A stretch of 64,000 nucleotides of DNA from Zhengitettix transpicula (GCA_037074705.1 CM073590.1:179939246-180003245); one strand, 5' to 3'; positions 45,301-56,947 are shown, counted from the first letter of the stretch. Made by a program: numbers and translations. The notes: a model not told the origin generated them from the letters alone.

Positions 45301-46612
45301 AATTGCGCGTGCTAGAAACACATGCATGTCAACGGATCTAACGCAGGTATGAAGCTGATTGGCTGCGCTCGGGGAGGGGAAGCACCTATGAGGAAAAACA
45401 CTAAACCGGGTCGCCATCCAATCTGCCTCGCAGTATCGTGTGCGTTGACGTAACCCAACCGGATTTTCCGTCGATAGTTTACTCTTAAGGAAGGTTCTAA
45501 TAATAAGACTTCATTTCTTCTTTTTACAGTACCAAAAGACGTTTTTTTGCTCACAGTAACTGATATATAGACAAAAAATTTATTTAGCAAATCCGTAAAC
45601 TTGATTCAACGAACCTGGTCATTTTGGAGTACTTGAAATAAGAAACAAAAAGATATAAAATTTATTGTATCGCAGTCGAAATAGCTTCTGTACTAACTGA
45701 AATCTCGGTAACGATTCACCCTTGGCTACCTTCCTACACCCTACCGCATCCCCCCTTTCAAATCCCTTTCCTATGCTATAAGAGGGGAGTTGCCACTATG
45801 TGGATTACCCTATACATAGCCTATCTACACCAAAAAAAAAAATTAAAAAAAATAAAGCCGAGGCACCTCGGCCTGTTTTGAGAGGTGTATGTTCCGGGGA
45901 CACAGACCTTGGGCATACGGTAAGAGTTGTTATCTGTTCCCATTGGAACAGTCGGCCAGCTGCCTCCTAAACTGGTCGAGGTACGGAGGAGGGAATGATG
46001 CGTGTCGACAGTAAACTCTTCTCCTGCTATCGGAAGGGCGTGAGACAAGTACCCAATGCCCGACCTACCTGATGCAGGTTTTTCTAGGGTTTTCCCTGCA
46101 TTACTTTTAGGCGAATGCCGGGTAGGATCCTTAAACTATAGCCCGGGGGCCTTAGTTAACCCTTGGCTACCTTCTTCTAACCTTCCGCATCCCACCTTTC
46201 AAATCCCTTCCTATGCTATTAAAGGGGAGTTGCCACCATGTGGATTACCCTCATGTAGCTTGTTACCTATAAAAAATACCATATCGTAAAATATTGTGTG
46301 ATAAAAAATTCATTATCTGTGACTGAGCCTCACAGAGTACTAATTAATATTTTTGAAGATTCCTCATGACCACAAAAAAAAAGGGTGAGCTGAGGCCGGA
46401 TGAAAAATATGTCGTTAAAAAATTTGGTCGTATTTGTTAATATAAACTCTTTGTTTTATATTCAATATTATCATCTATTTCCACAGGACCCAGAAAGGTT
46501 TGTTGCGTTACAATCTTTCAGGATTAACGACATCCCGTCGATATCAAGAAAGAGACGCAGGACAACTGAATCACCAAACGATGGCGCAAGCGATGAAAAA
46601 TTGACAGATTAA
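39277..46612 (+). CDS. Unrecognised protein with internal 139-residue tandem repeat; 4 exons, 5' end unresolved
   Basis: Exons 39277-39343, 40510-40595, 41703-43601 and 46487-46612 join in phase to 725 residues plus TAA. The N-terminal part is acidic (EELEENCECLESNESND). The large exon holds a Leu-rich helix (KLNLLEFYLKALMKPW), two near-identical 139-residue repeats (215-353 and 354-492), then Cys-poor charged sequence. The last exon ends in a basic nuclear-localisation-like RKRRRTTESP. No signal peptide or membrane segment is seen. The first exon shown starts at phase 0; no ATG exon joining it was found, so the true start may lie upstream, even within the CFAP107-like exons that end in phase 0. 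I do not recognise a family. Confidence 0.68.
39440..40035 (-). mobile_element. Family A, copy 5 (inverted)
   Basis: All family blocks appear in reverse order. The tail is the TTTTTT at about 39496, and the 5' part reaches the GCGAGAGAAT..CTCGCAGG hairpin near 40000. A short block (CCCAAAGGTAGCCC) occurs at both ends. It lies within an intron of the repeat-protein gene. Confidence 0.75.
40510..40595 (+). CDS. Repeat-protein gene, acidic exon
   Basis: The acceptor ATTTTCAG ends at 40509 and the donor AAT|GTAAGG is at 40596. It reads PQREELEENCECLESNESN then DSFHSSEDN. Phase matches both neighbours. Confidence 0.6.
41495..41580 (+). repeat. Foldback repeat family B, copy 6 (one arm)
   Basis: AAACTGACGAAAGCAACAAG followed by GATTGTAGAAACGTTGTGTG is a clean single arm of family B. 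It lies 120 bases before the acceptor of the large exon. Confidence 0.65.
41703..43601 (+). CDS. Repeat-protein gene, large exon
   Basis: 1,899 bases, open throughout, from the acceptor ACATTTTAG to the donor CAT|GTAAGT at 43602; unspliced it would stop at 43613. It contains both copies of the 417-base tandem repeat (42192-42608 and 42609-43025). An open frame of this length in AT-rich DNA is strong evidence of coding. Confidence 0.85.
42192..43025 (+). repeat. In-frame tandem duplication, 2 x 417 bp
   Basis: Each unit begins VEYISREEARRRR and ends EGSANLN. I count 15 base differences between the units (about 96 percent identity), 13 changing the amino acid and 2 silent. Both contain YYCMECHP and KSSPLRKLTEFNH. 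The 139-codon length keeps the frame. Confidence 0.95.
43645..43990 (+). mobile_element. Family A, copy 6
   Basis: It begins near TCCCATTGAAATAGTCGGTC and ends GTTGCCCTAAAAAAATAATAATAAT. It starts just 45 bases after the splice donor of the large exon. Confidence 0.75.
44025..44378 (+). mobile_element. Family A, copy 7 (diverged)
   Basis: CTTATTGGAATAGTCGGTC, TGGCGTGGGACAAGTACC and AATTGCCGGGTAGGATC match the family with more substitutions than neighbours. The A tail is eroded. Confidence 0.7.
44685..44815 (-). repeat. Hairpin repeat with a hammerhead-like core (degraded)
   Basis: CTTCTAACCGAGTGAAAAGA and its counterpart TCATTTCACTCGGTTGGAAG form inverted ends. On the minus strand the inner part reads AGAAGACGAT...CATCGAAACGTCGC (about 44752-44716), like a decayed CTGANGA-stem-GAAAC core. 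Confidence 0.4.
45200..45714. other. Unassigned intron sequence
   Basis: Less AT-rich than its surroundings between 45240 and 45480, with no recognised repeat or exon. Confidence 0.35.
45715..45850 (+). mobile_element. Family A, copy 8 (5'-truncated)
   Basis: It starts at CACCCTTGGCTACCTTCC and ends TCTACACC plus an A run broken by TT. Confidence 0.7.
45855..46278 (+). mobile_element. Family A, copy 9
   Basis: It starts GCCGAGGCACCTCGGCCTG, directly after copy 8's tail, and carries the full set of family blocks to TTACCTATAAAAAA. A second head-to-tail pair like that at 29 kb. Confidence 0.75.
46487..46612 (+). CDS. Repeat-protein gene, last exon
   Basis: The acceptor TTTCCACAG ends at 46486. 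It reads DPERFVALQSFRINDIPSI then SRKRRRTTESPND, stop TAA at 46610-46612. Phase 0 fits the donor at 43602, skipping the family A copies in between. Confidence 0.7.
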   Translation, partial: DPERFVALQSFRINDIPSISRKRRRTTESPNDGASDEKLTD

Positions 46613-46679
46613 TGCTTTTTTATTTAGCCTGGGAATTGAACACCGGCTAAAGTATATTATATAGGAAAACTTTAAAACA

Positions 46680-46685
46680 AATAAA
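46680..46685 (+). promoter_or_regulatory. Candidate poly(A) signal of the repeat-protein gene
   Basis: AATAAA 68 bases after the stop codon, followed by a T-rich stretch. Confidence 0.5.
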
Positions 46686-46689
46686 AGTT

Positions 46690-47644
46690 TATTTCAATCA
46701 TTTGCTTGTTATCGTTTTTCGTGACTGGACAATTCATATTCTGTCATCGACTGTGAGCTGTATATGTATTACTGTCAGTATAAATAAAATAGTCTCATGA
46801 ATTTATAATTGCAGTCGGTAGAGCATACGCCCATGACACACTTAACAGCCTAAACAAAGCTTTAAAAAAATAATAACGAATGTGAAGAGATCCCATGAAA
46901 CATTTAACATTGATTTATCAAATTCCCTTAAATAAATAATATATCAGATCGAGCAACTCTTATTTACAGTTTTACCAACAATCCATAATTTAAGTTTTCA
47001 TCGGGAAAAGGCAAATCATTGTAATTTCTTGTTAGTATTTTCTCACACTTGTTATTTGTGAAATATGTCGATATTGGCCTAATTTATACACAATATTGTT
47101 GTTGTGAGCACAATTTCAACTTTTATTTGGTTTGTTCGTTCAAGTACACGTTGGCACGTGCTACTGGCAAGGACGCACCTTAAAGCCGACACGTACTCTG
47201 CCGAACCCTTTCATTACGTTAGAGATTTGTCTAATTTGGACGGGATAGTAATAAGAATAATAATCAAACGCAGACATTAAATTTCATAAAATAACACGTT
47301 ATTTGGTTTGACCTGTATATTTTACTAAACCTGATCACATTTGCACCAGTTTCTATGCCAAAGGTATTTTACAAAAAGTTGATCTTTACTCACCATTTTC
47401 ACTTGTTGTCAAGGTTTCCTTGTAGCAGTTACGCCATTCCATCCTGTGTCCGCCTTAATTATTGCATTCCCCAATTATTTTATGTTTTTTGATAAATAGA
47501 GCATTTAAAGAAATAAATAACCTAACACTTAAACGACAAATTTATCTCACGATACGGTACTACTCTTTTCCCCTCTCTCTCTCCCCATATATATATATAT
47601 AGTAATAAATAACAATTAGGCTGTTAATTAATTTAAAGAATTTT
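46690..47644. other. Spacer after the repeat-protein gene
   Basis: AT-rich sequence without recognisable genes; a (TA)n run lies at about 47586-47602, just beyond the primer-binding-site end of the neighbouring LTR. Confidence 0.4.
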
Positions 47645-48642
47645 CCCCACGTTGTGATGCCAAAATGTAATGATCAACAATTAGGGTTTAATTAAATGAA
47701 AAGATAATCAATACTTAACAAACAAAATTTATTTATTAATTTGTGGCTTCTAAAATTTACAAACAATTACAATAAAATGAAAATCTCTTAATTTCTCAGA
47801 GTATTTACTGAGTTTGATGATTTACAGTTAAAATTATTGAATGATCTTATTAACAATACAGTTTAAAAAATTACTTCAAAATAATGTGCTGATAAATGAA
47901 AGAAAAGCGAACGAAATCTGACTTTACACTTTTAGTTAGCGTTTACAGATTTTATTAAAATTTTGGTTACTTACGCATTGTTTTTGCTGGTACCAGCATT
48001 CTTTTAGCGCTTTAAAAGTATACTATATTCCACATTTTTACACAGATTCTAAATTTTTCTCACAGATTCCACACTTATGAAGTTTAAATGCGATTACTAG
48101 GCCCCCAGGAACGAGGATGATCCTCCTAATTGGTCAGCTATCTGATGTCGTTTTCCCTCAGCACGAAAATGTTCAAGTTCTTTATAATGAAGCAAACCCT
48201 TGCTTCCGCTTACTCGGTCCAATTAACTGCTTGCTTACAGGAATCTTATGAGTTGCAGATTTTAGCCTTTAACCGCATTATTTATCGGTTTGGATTGAAA
48301 ACTTCTAAGTAGCTCGGTGAACATTTACTTTTAAAATGTCTCTCCTTTCGTGGCTGATCGTAGATGTCGACTACTTTTACAATGTCTCTGCTCTCGTGGT
48401 TGACCGTAGACTTCGACTATTCTCTTTCGCTCCTCGCTGTAGACTTTTACAATGTCTCTCCTCTCGTGGTAGACTGAAGACTGCCTATACTTTTGCGTGC
48501 GTAATCGCCATTCCGAACCCTCATAATAGGAACCGAGCTCGCCTCTCATTGTCACTTTGCTCGCTTTTGCTATAATTCAAACTGTTCGCTAACAATTCAA
48601 ATTATTTAAAAACAATTAATGGCTTAATTAATTGGCATTACA
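47645..48642 (-). mobile_element. LTR of an LTR retrotransposon with primer-binding-site junction
   Basis: On the minus strand the LTR starts TGTAATGCCAATTAATTAAG (48642) and ends TTGATCATTACA (47666), about 977 bases, with TG...CA termini. It is followed by TTTTGGCATCACAACGTGGG (47665-47646), the arrangement of a gypsy-type primer binding site. No gag or pol coding follows. The 5' flank is TATATATTT. Confidence 0.6.
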
Positions 48643-49703
48643 AAATATATAGTAATAAACCGTTTAAAATAGTAATAGTGGCTCTAACAGTAACAGGAAA
48701 CAATCAAATACACTTTTCAGCGCCGAATAACGAGGTAACTTAATGATTTATAAATTAATTGAATCAATAAACTTTTAAATATAAAACATTTATTACAAAA
48801 TTATATTTAGTTTGGATTTTGTACATAAACATTTACATAAATTCTTCGGGGCCGCTTATCGGGCCTCTAACAGTTACAGTAATCCGAAATTATAACCGAA
48901 TCAAATGAAAACAAAATGTTACAAAATAATGAATTAAATTTACAATATAAGTGTTAACATTTAAAATAATCTACAAAAACCTTATGAAATCTAAAAAAAA
49001 TCGAAATCTAAGGAAATCTGACGGTACGCAATTTTTACATAAGATTTACAATGGAACTCTGAACATACCAATCATCGGAGCTGCTCTCATAAAACACTAC
49101 TTATACACTTCACTGGTAATTTAAAAGGATAACAGCCCATGTTATTTCACTGTTCACAACCTAAATCTGCACAAACAATGAAGTCCTATAGAATTTTTTT
49201 CAGTTTAAGATCACCGCTGAGTTATATCTCAATCATCAATTTATAACCAATTTTCAAAACCTTAATCCATGACATTAGTTTTACTTTGCTAAATTTCTGA
49301 CCAACTGACCACCGGACACGTCTCCAACATTCGTTCTAGAACTTTTTCATCCAACATCTAGCAGCCGAATGTACTTTACTGTCCTGGATATTAATGCTAA
49401 CTGAACACTTTACCGTCTCATTTAATACATTGACTGAACGGGATCACCTCTGGCCCGTCCACAATTACTGGCTGGACTTGACCGTCACCTGCTATTCCAG
49501 ACTCGCGACTGTTCTGTTTTCTCGTACAAGCTTTTCCACATAACAAACCACCGACAATAATTACTCTGGAGTACTCCCCATTCTTACCCAACGCTGAGTG
49601 TTGTCTACAATACATGGGCCATAATTATTACGACGACAATACAAATATTAAAGAATTTTTTAAAAAATCCTTTCATCACTCATTGGTTGTCATCACAATA
49701 TAT
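48643..49703. other. Probable further LTR-derived sequence
   Basis: TGTGATGACAACCAATGAG on the minus strand at 49697 looks like another LTR start. TGTTAGAGG/CC-type blocks near 48680 and 48865 may be junctions. No clean element could be delimited. Confidence 0.3.
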
Positions 49704-50323
49704 TGTAGTGAATAACAACCTTAAGTGGCCGCCCTTGTGTCCGCGAGCCTGAGAAGGAATACATTAAACGTGCACGTGTGCCTGCCCGAGAGGCCAAATG
49801 AAGCCGCGGGTACGCGTCCCTTTTTTTTGCATCGTTTGGGGGGGGGGAGTACGAATATATACTCCAAACCCGAGTGAAAGTAGACAGACGCAGGCAGACA
49901 GTCAGAGAGAGGACTGAAAGTGGAGTGAGAGAGGCGAGAGGGTGGAAAATTTGGCGAACGGGAAGCAACAAAGGTTTTGGAGGGACTTCCATCGCGGGGA
50001 GGCCGAAAAAGATGTGCTGCTTACTACAAGTCGGCTGACGCCACAAGTTAAAGTAAGGATCACCATTTCTGTAAAGTGCCTTCAAAAGTTGAATTTTTTT
50101 TACACAGCGAGGAAATAGGCTCTGTTCTTGAATAGCTACCAAGCCGCCCACATTACCCTGTAGAGAAGGAGGATTTTTTATAACCAAACCGGAGCTTATG
50201 ATAATTTTTTTGGAGACCAATGTATACCTGCTGGCACCCAATAATATTTTTTTTATGTATTTTTAGATTTTCATGTAAAAAAGTTTTTTTTTTAATATTT
50301 AGTAATAAAGACTAATCATTACA
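49704..50323 (+). mobile_element. Solo LTR, 620 bp, with ATATAT flanks
   Basis: It starts TGTAGTGAATAACAACC and ends GACTAATCATTACA, with ATATAT immediately on both sides (49698-49703 and 50324-50329), which may be a target duplication. The interior has a GC-rich part, a G-run of 9-10 bases near 49840 and CAGACAGTCAGAGAGAGGAC, but no coding sequence. Confidence 0.55.
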
Positions 50324-50329
50324 ATATAT

Positions 50330-51881
50330 ACTGAAAATATTTCTCTGGCTCGTTTTGTGGGTCTCGCGCAGTCAGGAAAACGGTTATAACTTACAGTTAT
50401 TAAAATTTATTCAAACATCAATTGAGCCAATTTATTTATAGTCGGTAAAAAACTAACTAAGGTTGTAAAATAACGACTGTAATGGAGTGACGGTCTGTTT
50501 TAAATCATAGTAGGTACATGTTCGCCTCCTGAAAAGGTTTTATTTTAATAGTTTAAAAGCATATAAATATCCCTTTATTGTAAATTATCGTACCTTTTTT
50601 TTTTAAATGATGACCGTTGAGTAAAAAGCTCCTAAACGGTCTTTTATTGTGGTTGGCACAATTGTACAAACATTTATGAAGATTATAAATAAATTCGCTA
50701 AATTGTCGTCTTAATAAATAGTAACGAATTAAAATTTGGCAGTGTAAATGAAAAGAAAGTTGACAATTAGGGATATATTTCCAACGCGTTATACGAACTT
50801 TTTCACTGTCTACTTCGCGCCGTGATGCTCTCCGCATATGTTGTACGGAATCTGGTGCATTTACCCGTTTTCATGGATTATTTGTTATGCATCTCAGCAA
50901 GTAGCAACCAACATCGCCTTCATATTTCTATTTTTGATAAAAAAAAAGTCTGTCTTCTCACAGGCTGCCTCATCACTGTCTGCCCGTAACACACGCCAGC
51001 CTTAACTAAGTACCAGATTTGTACTCAATGTTTTTTCATGCCACAAACTTGAAGCTAAGATGTGGCTCACCATTTTGTCCCTCCAAGGTTCTCTTTTCGT
51101 AAACTAATTCTTAATTAGTGTCATTCGAGCTGATTTTTGTCGTTCTTCTGTATCTAAATCGACTCAAGCTTTTTGCCTCATTCGTTTCCCAATCGCCTAA
51201 AATGGATTCATAATGTTCTTGACAATGGGGTGATATCACTTGTGCAGACATTGTTTGGGCATTCCTTTCCTGAAATTGTTCTTGTAAAGGGGTAGTCTTA
51301 TAATTGGTTTATATGTATTTTTTATTCATTTTCAATAGATATTAGCAAGGATTGAGAGCTTGGTAAGTTGGAATTTGACCAGCCGTGACCATGGCGGATA
51401 GATGATCCCTTCAGTCTGGACACAGGCACTTAGGGGCGTTACGTGGAGTGTAGCACCCGTGGGGAAGCGACGTTTCCAGAAATATGACCGCCATTACCAA
51501 TCACATTTCTTCGTCCAGGAAAGATCGACCTAAAATGGTCTAGAGTATCGATTTTTTATACGCAGCGAATAGAGCTGTCAAGAGAGTACGGAGAGAATCG
51601 TCAGCGAACCGTCACCAGAGACCAACGAAAAGCTGAAACGTACCGAGAGGTCAGCGAGCGCGATTGGTCCACTGATGCAACAACGAACGCAAATGCACGC
51701 AAGGTAACTGCAAAATATCTCAATCCTTGACGCGCCTTGGGGTGTATCGCAGTCCATGGTGAACCCTGAGAATTAAGAGATCTTATTGTTATCAGTTAAA
51801 CCTGTATAATTTGTATATATTTATCCGTGTATACATTGTAATAAATAAAAATAAATGATTAATTTTAAATGAAGATGAGCC
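50330..51881. other. Unassigned repeat-like sequence
   Basis: No gene is recognised. The 51340-51850 part has LTR-like composition (GAGAGTACGGAGAGAATCG, then AATAAA-type words near 51840). Confidence 0.3.
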
Positions 51882-53379
51882 TTACGTTGAGGTGCCAAAT
51901 TTGTAATAAACAAATTAAAAGTTGAAAATGAAAGGATTGAAATGAAAACAACCATTTAAAATTTAACAAAACTAATTTAATAAAACAAATGATTATACCT
52001 TTGAACGAGTACAGGATTTCACATATTTAGGCTCAAAACTTAGCAGTGGAAATAATGTGGGAAGTGAAATAAAACAACGTATCATCAATGGTAACAGAAC
52101 CTACTACATGTATGGAAAATTAATGAAATCCAAGATGTTAAATAGGGAACTGAAGTTAAAAATTTACAAAACACTTATAAGACCTGTAGTGATATACGGT
52201 TGTGAAACGTGGACCCTTAATAATAATGATAAGCACTTACTCAGAATATTTGAACGCAAGATACTGAGAAGGATATACGGACCTGTATGTACGAATGGAG
52301 AATTAGAAAAAACAAAGAACTAGAGCAGCTCATGAATAACGAGGACATTGTTAGGTTTATCAAGAGCAGAAGGTTGGCCTGGATGGGACACGAACTTAGG
52401 ATGGATGAAAGCAGAACACCTAGACGGATTATGGACTGGAAGCCAATTGGGAGGAGGAAAAGGGGCAGGCCCCGGACAAGATGGGTAGATGACATCGAGA
52501 AGGATATATAAACCATGAAAGTAAGAGGATGGCGGAGACTGACACAGGAGAGGGTGGAATGGAAGAAAATTGTTAATAAGGCCAAAACTCACATTGGGTT
52601 ATAGTGCCAATAAAAGAAGAAGAATTTAATAAAACAAATTTTTATCTCAGTTGAAATTTTACAAATTGATATTGTTGTTCCACGGCTTAATTTTCAGTTA
52701 CATAAACGACAATTAAATCTTACAAGGCAAAAATATTCCTGACTTAAATTTTTATTATTTTAAATGAAATGATCGAAATTTGAAATTGACGATAATTATA
52801 TTTACACTACCAGGTTTACATTTAGAAAATTCCTTTTTGTCTACTTTACCCTTATCTATTTATCTGGGCTCGATCTCACTTGTTTTTTAAACACACCACA
52901 AAACGGTTATATTTCGCTGAATTTAAAGATGTTTTAGTTTTGCAAACACAAATCACTTTCTGATCCTAAACTGTTGATAACGTTGTTTGAACAATCACAG
53001 TTGATAGCTTTGATAATTACTCGAACATGGTAATAGACTCAATATTCCAAACTGGCGACTCGCAATTCCAAAACCTGGGGAATTTTAATACAACATTTCT
53101 CAGCTTTTATATCACACTTTCTTATTCGTGGTCCCGGGAACTCTGAATACGGACACCTCAAGACACAACTTCCGGAATCCTGCTCCGAGAAACTCTGAAT
53201 TCTCAAGGTCCGTACGTCTGCCTGAGGCAACAATGCAACTCTAGCAAGCAAGCATTATAGCCTCCATATTCTTTTAGACAGTCCTTAAGCTATAATGCAA
53301 TGGCCTCATATTTACGGCGTCGATAATGAAAATAGTAACATTTTATTTATTAAATAATTACATATTCGTAATTACCACA
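51882..53379 (-). mobile_element. LTR interrupted by a LINE insertion
   Basis: On the minus strand it starts TGTGGTAATTACGAATATG (53379), preceded by ATATAT, and ends TTTATTACAAATTTGGCACC then TCAACGTAAGG (51912-51882), the LTR end plus primer-binding-site-like sequence. Without the 632-base insert at 51991-52622 and one target copy, the LTR is about 830 bases. Confidence 0.55.
51991..52622 (+). pseudogene. 5'-truncated LINE insertion with 17-bp target duplication
   Basis: It reads VVIYGCETWTLNNNDKHLLR, ILRRIYGP, then in a second frame RRLAWMGHELRMDE, KRGRPRTRWVDDIEKDI and the tail GWRRLTQERVEWKKIV. This is the C-terminal end of a non-LTR retrotransposon protein. A frameshift near 52290 and a stop after EKDI are visible. 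It is flanked by identical 17-mers AATTTAATAAAACAAAT (51974-51990 and 52623-52639), showing where it inserted. Confidence 0.88.
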
Positions 53380-54842
53380 ATATATATGCATTTTAATTAA
53401 ATTTCCTTAAACGATCCCTTTATTTTTTTATCAATTATAACCTTACCTGTTACATTCTAAACGCTCGTTCTTCCTAACATTTCTACGAGAGCTTTCTTCT
53501 TCCCCATTATTTTCACCCAGTTCATGTTCTCACTGCCTACCTTATTCCCCTATGTTTCCATCAATCACTTTTTTTAACCCCGATATTTGCATTTCTTCTG
53601 TTCGGCATAATGTGGCAGTCTTACTAAAAAAAAGAAGCATCTTAATTATTCTCCACACAAGATAATTAAATATCCTAAAATCGTCACGTGTGCCAATAGC
53701 GCAAGTTCCTGTCATTCTGTCGATTCTGTTTCTGTATCAGAATCTTTTAATTTGAAATTTTCGTAGTCTTTTGCTCCCAGATGCTTGTCAATCTTGCATT
53801 TAATTGTTATTAGCAATTATTTCTATTTGACGAAGGTCGTCCACTTTTCTCTATTCGAAAGAAAATGAAATTTTTGCAATCACAAGTTTACGTTTTAAAA
53901 GAAGTTACTGAATTATTCGAAATCATCAACATTTATCGATTTGGCGTATATATTTTGTCTGCAGCAGAATAGAGAGAGCTCCGATGCCCGAGCCGGACGA
54001 ACAAACTCGTCTACACTCAGCTTCCCCGCCCGGATCAGGCCACGGAGATCCATTCATTTCTGGCTACCTTCAGATTTCATGCTTCCTACTGAGAGAGACA
54101 ATCCCGTTCCTTTCTGTCCTACAAATACACACGTTACTGGCTTAGGACAGTTCTTTGTGAAGTACATCGCGCTACAGCTAATATTTTCCTAGAGCTCATT
54201 TAGAGATAATTTCAACTGTAAACACACGCACGTTTACACTTCCACTATCTTCTGGGAGACAACTTTTACTGAAAAACTGTTACAAGCAAAAGGTTTATAT
54301 TGGTATCATAGATCTTTTAAAGAAAATTTCTTTTAATTGCTATATAATTCTCCCGCAAAAATTTTTGGAATCAAGATTTATGCGCAACACTGACCGAAAT
54401 TATTTTCAGTCCAAAATAGAAACCCCGTGTACAGAATGTGACCCTCATTGCAGAATTAGTGATTTATGATTTGTTGCGCTATCTGAATTATTGTAACGGA
54501 CTCGAAGTATGTATTAAACCTACATGGCTTACACATATTTTCTACGACAGAAATTCGTGGGTAGAGAAACGAAGTTTAAAATTCTTCCGAATCTAGTTCT
54601 ACAACATAAGAATGAAATGAGGTTATGCTGACGCGACACTTTCTGTGTTCAAATAAGAAGAACCGGTATTATGAGCCGCATATATCAGAACAGGAGTACA
54701 ATACATCCCGTCATAGTTACAAAGTGACATGGATTCGAAATGGAGAGAAAAAACGAGAACATCTAAAATTGTAAATATATCAGAATAATTATGACAAGTA
54801 CTTAAATTAAATTACTCACAGTTATAGAACTATGATCTATTT
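53380..54842. other. Unassigned AT-rich sequence
   Basis: No recognised gene or repeat; short open frames here have no family features. Confidence 0.4.
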
Positions 54843-55788
54843 TGTAATAATTAAAAATAATATGATTGTGGCGTTTCTAAATGAAAGAACTTAAGTGAAA
54901 ACTATTAAACAAGATTTATTAACAATTTTAAAACAAGTATAAAATTCACAAAATATTTGGGATCTCAGGGTCTTGAACTGGGTTTGATAAATGGCAGAAT
55001 TTATATAATCAAAATTACATTTACTTTTTATGGAAATCAATGCGTCTGAACATAGACGAAATTTGTTGCGGAATAAATAATGCTAAAGATTGAATTTAAA
55101 CAATTTTAATTTGATCAAGAATTAAGGATCTCATTTTATCGATAATTAAATAATTAAAGAACGATCTGACTTTTATCTTTTAAACACGGTTTACAAATGA
55201 TTTTAAAGTTTTTCTCTACTTACGTCCGCCCAGGTCTCATTTTAGCTTTTCGTGCACAATTTTGGGGGCATCACTGATTCTAAGTACTCACAGACTCTAA
55301 ATGTTCACAGGCTCTAATTGGCGTTGTTTGTTAGTTGGTTTAACACAAATTGGTTGGTTCTCGATGCTTTACTGCAACCTGGTTTTGTAGATCTCATGAC
55401 TTTAGTTGACAATGGACTTCATTGGTTTGTCTATGGCCATCATGATTGCTTCTACGCTCGACCACCAAATACACACTAGTTGCTCTGTCTCCTTCCCGAC
55501 TGAATATTGCTTTACTTTTTAATATTTGAAAGCATGTTTGTGACTGGACCACATTCTTTCGTTCTGACTGCCGACTGTAAAACTTTTCGTCTGATCTATT
55601 CGCTGTCCGCTGCCCAACTGAACTGTTCGTCACGTAAATTTTGAGCGCGTAAAAACCCTCTCGACCGATCAACAATGCTTTCTTTGCCTTGCCGGTTTGT
55701 TGCGGCGTCCGCTCTATATCCACTAATAATGAGTCCTCTACAATTCAACTTTTCAATTAGAACAATGCCTTAATTACCAATTACTACA
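54843..55788 (-). mobile_element. LTR copy of the same family, 946 bp
   Basis: On the minus strand it starts TGTAGTAATTGGTAATTAAG and ends TTTTTAATTATTACA. The interior matches the LTR at 63018 to the window end, including GAGACCTGGGCGG.CGTAAGTAG (55245-55220 here, 63731-63752 there) and TCAGATCGTTCTTTAATTAT. No primer-binding-site sequence follows and no clear target duplication is seen. Confidence 0.65.
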
Positions 55789-56545
55789 ATATATACTACC
55801 CCCACGTTACTAATAATTCATTGTACCTTCGTTTGCCTTTTGGATTTAATGCTCTTTGTAACTTCAGACCTCTATCTATCAGACAGTAAACTAGCAAACG
55901 TTGATTATTTAATCGATTTAAGTAGTTTTAAAGGAAGGTAAAGAGTTGTGCACATAGGATGCGAAAGAGAGAGATGGGGAAGACTGTGGAGTTATGAGCG
56001 GAGTACTTTATTGTTAGTGTCTAAGTATGGAGTAATATGATGACCAGTTGAATTAAGAACATAGCGATCAAGGTGGAACAATATAGACCGACGGAAATGT
56101 AATAGAGTTCATTTTACTTGCTTCAGTTAACTTATGCTCTGCTTTCGATTTATGATTTTCATTTCATTTCTTTTTTAAGTTGATCACAAATCGGTCAAAG
56201 ATAATGAATTTCACTTCTCGAATTTAAGGATTAGTTTTTTCAAATGGTAAATTAAAATTTAAGAAAACCTCAAAGTTATTTTCAAAACAGTTCGGAAATT
56301 TTTATGTAAAGGATACAAATTCCTGCTCAAGCAGATAAAATCATTTTTGGAATGACACCCCCAGCCCATTTTCTCTAAACGTGCGTTTACACGTGAAAGC
56401 CCTCTACAGCTACACTCAGATCCCTTTACACGGGAGAGTGAAATTCGGCCGACTTCATTTTCTGAGAGCAACTCGCAGTGGCAACTCTCGAGAGTCCGCT
56501 CAGACCGTTTACACGCACGCAGTCAGTTCTGCGAGTGATTTGAAG

Positions 56546-56769
56546 CCCGGGGGCCGTAGTTAACGCTTGGCTACATTCTTTCTCTACCTTTCCGCATCCC
56601 CCCTTTAAAATCCTTTCCTATGCTATTAAAGGGAGTTGCCACCATGTGGATTACCCTCATGTTGCCTGTTAATCTAAAAAAACACACACGAAAAAGAGAT
56701 ATAGCAGCAGCTTCTTTAGTTTCTTTATATCTTCAGTTCCACTTCAGCACTTTTTATTTTTAATTTTTT
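56546..56769 (+). mobile_element. Family A, copy 10, nested in the foldback's left arm
   Basis: It begins CCCGGGGGCCGTAGTTAACG, carries the family 3' blocks to TTAATCTAAAAAAACACAC and some extra T/A-rich sequence. The foldback sequence resumes with AAG at 56770, repeating the AAG before the insertion. Confidence 0.75.
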
Positions 56770-56912
56770 AAGCTCCTGAGAATCCTGTAATTAAAATGAA
56801 AACATGATTATTATAAAGGATTGATAATGTATGCAGGTATTGATTGAACCGAAAAATATATTCTTGGTCACCAAAATTCAGTGTTTCTGTACAATTTCTC
56901 AGCAAGAAAGAC

Positions 56913-56947
56913 CTGATGAAGGTACAAACACATATCGAAACGTTGTC
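56913..56947 (+). ncRNA. Hammerhead-ribozyme-like motif
   Basis: CTGATGA (56913-56919) is followed by a hairpin GGTA/TATC (56921-56936), GAAAC (56937-56941), a very short closing stem (AC/GT) and the cleavage triplet GTC (56945-56947). The next bases GT can pair with the AC before CTGATGA. The order fits a type I hammerhead with a minimal stem III, as described in Penelope-like elements. An extra A precedes stem II and stem I is weak, so activity is uncertain. Confidence 0.5.

Noticed and set aside
49693..50241. 182-codon minus-strand frame
   Set aside because: It runs through a solo LTR, including a G-run and low-complexity sequence, with no recognisable protein motif.
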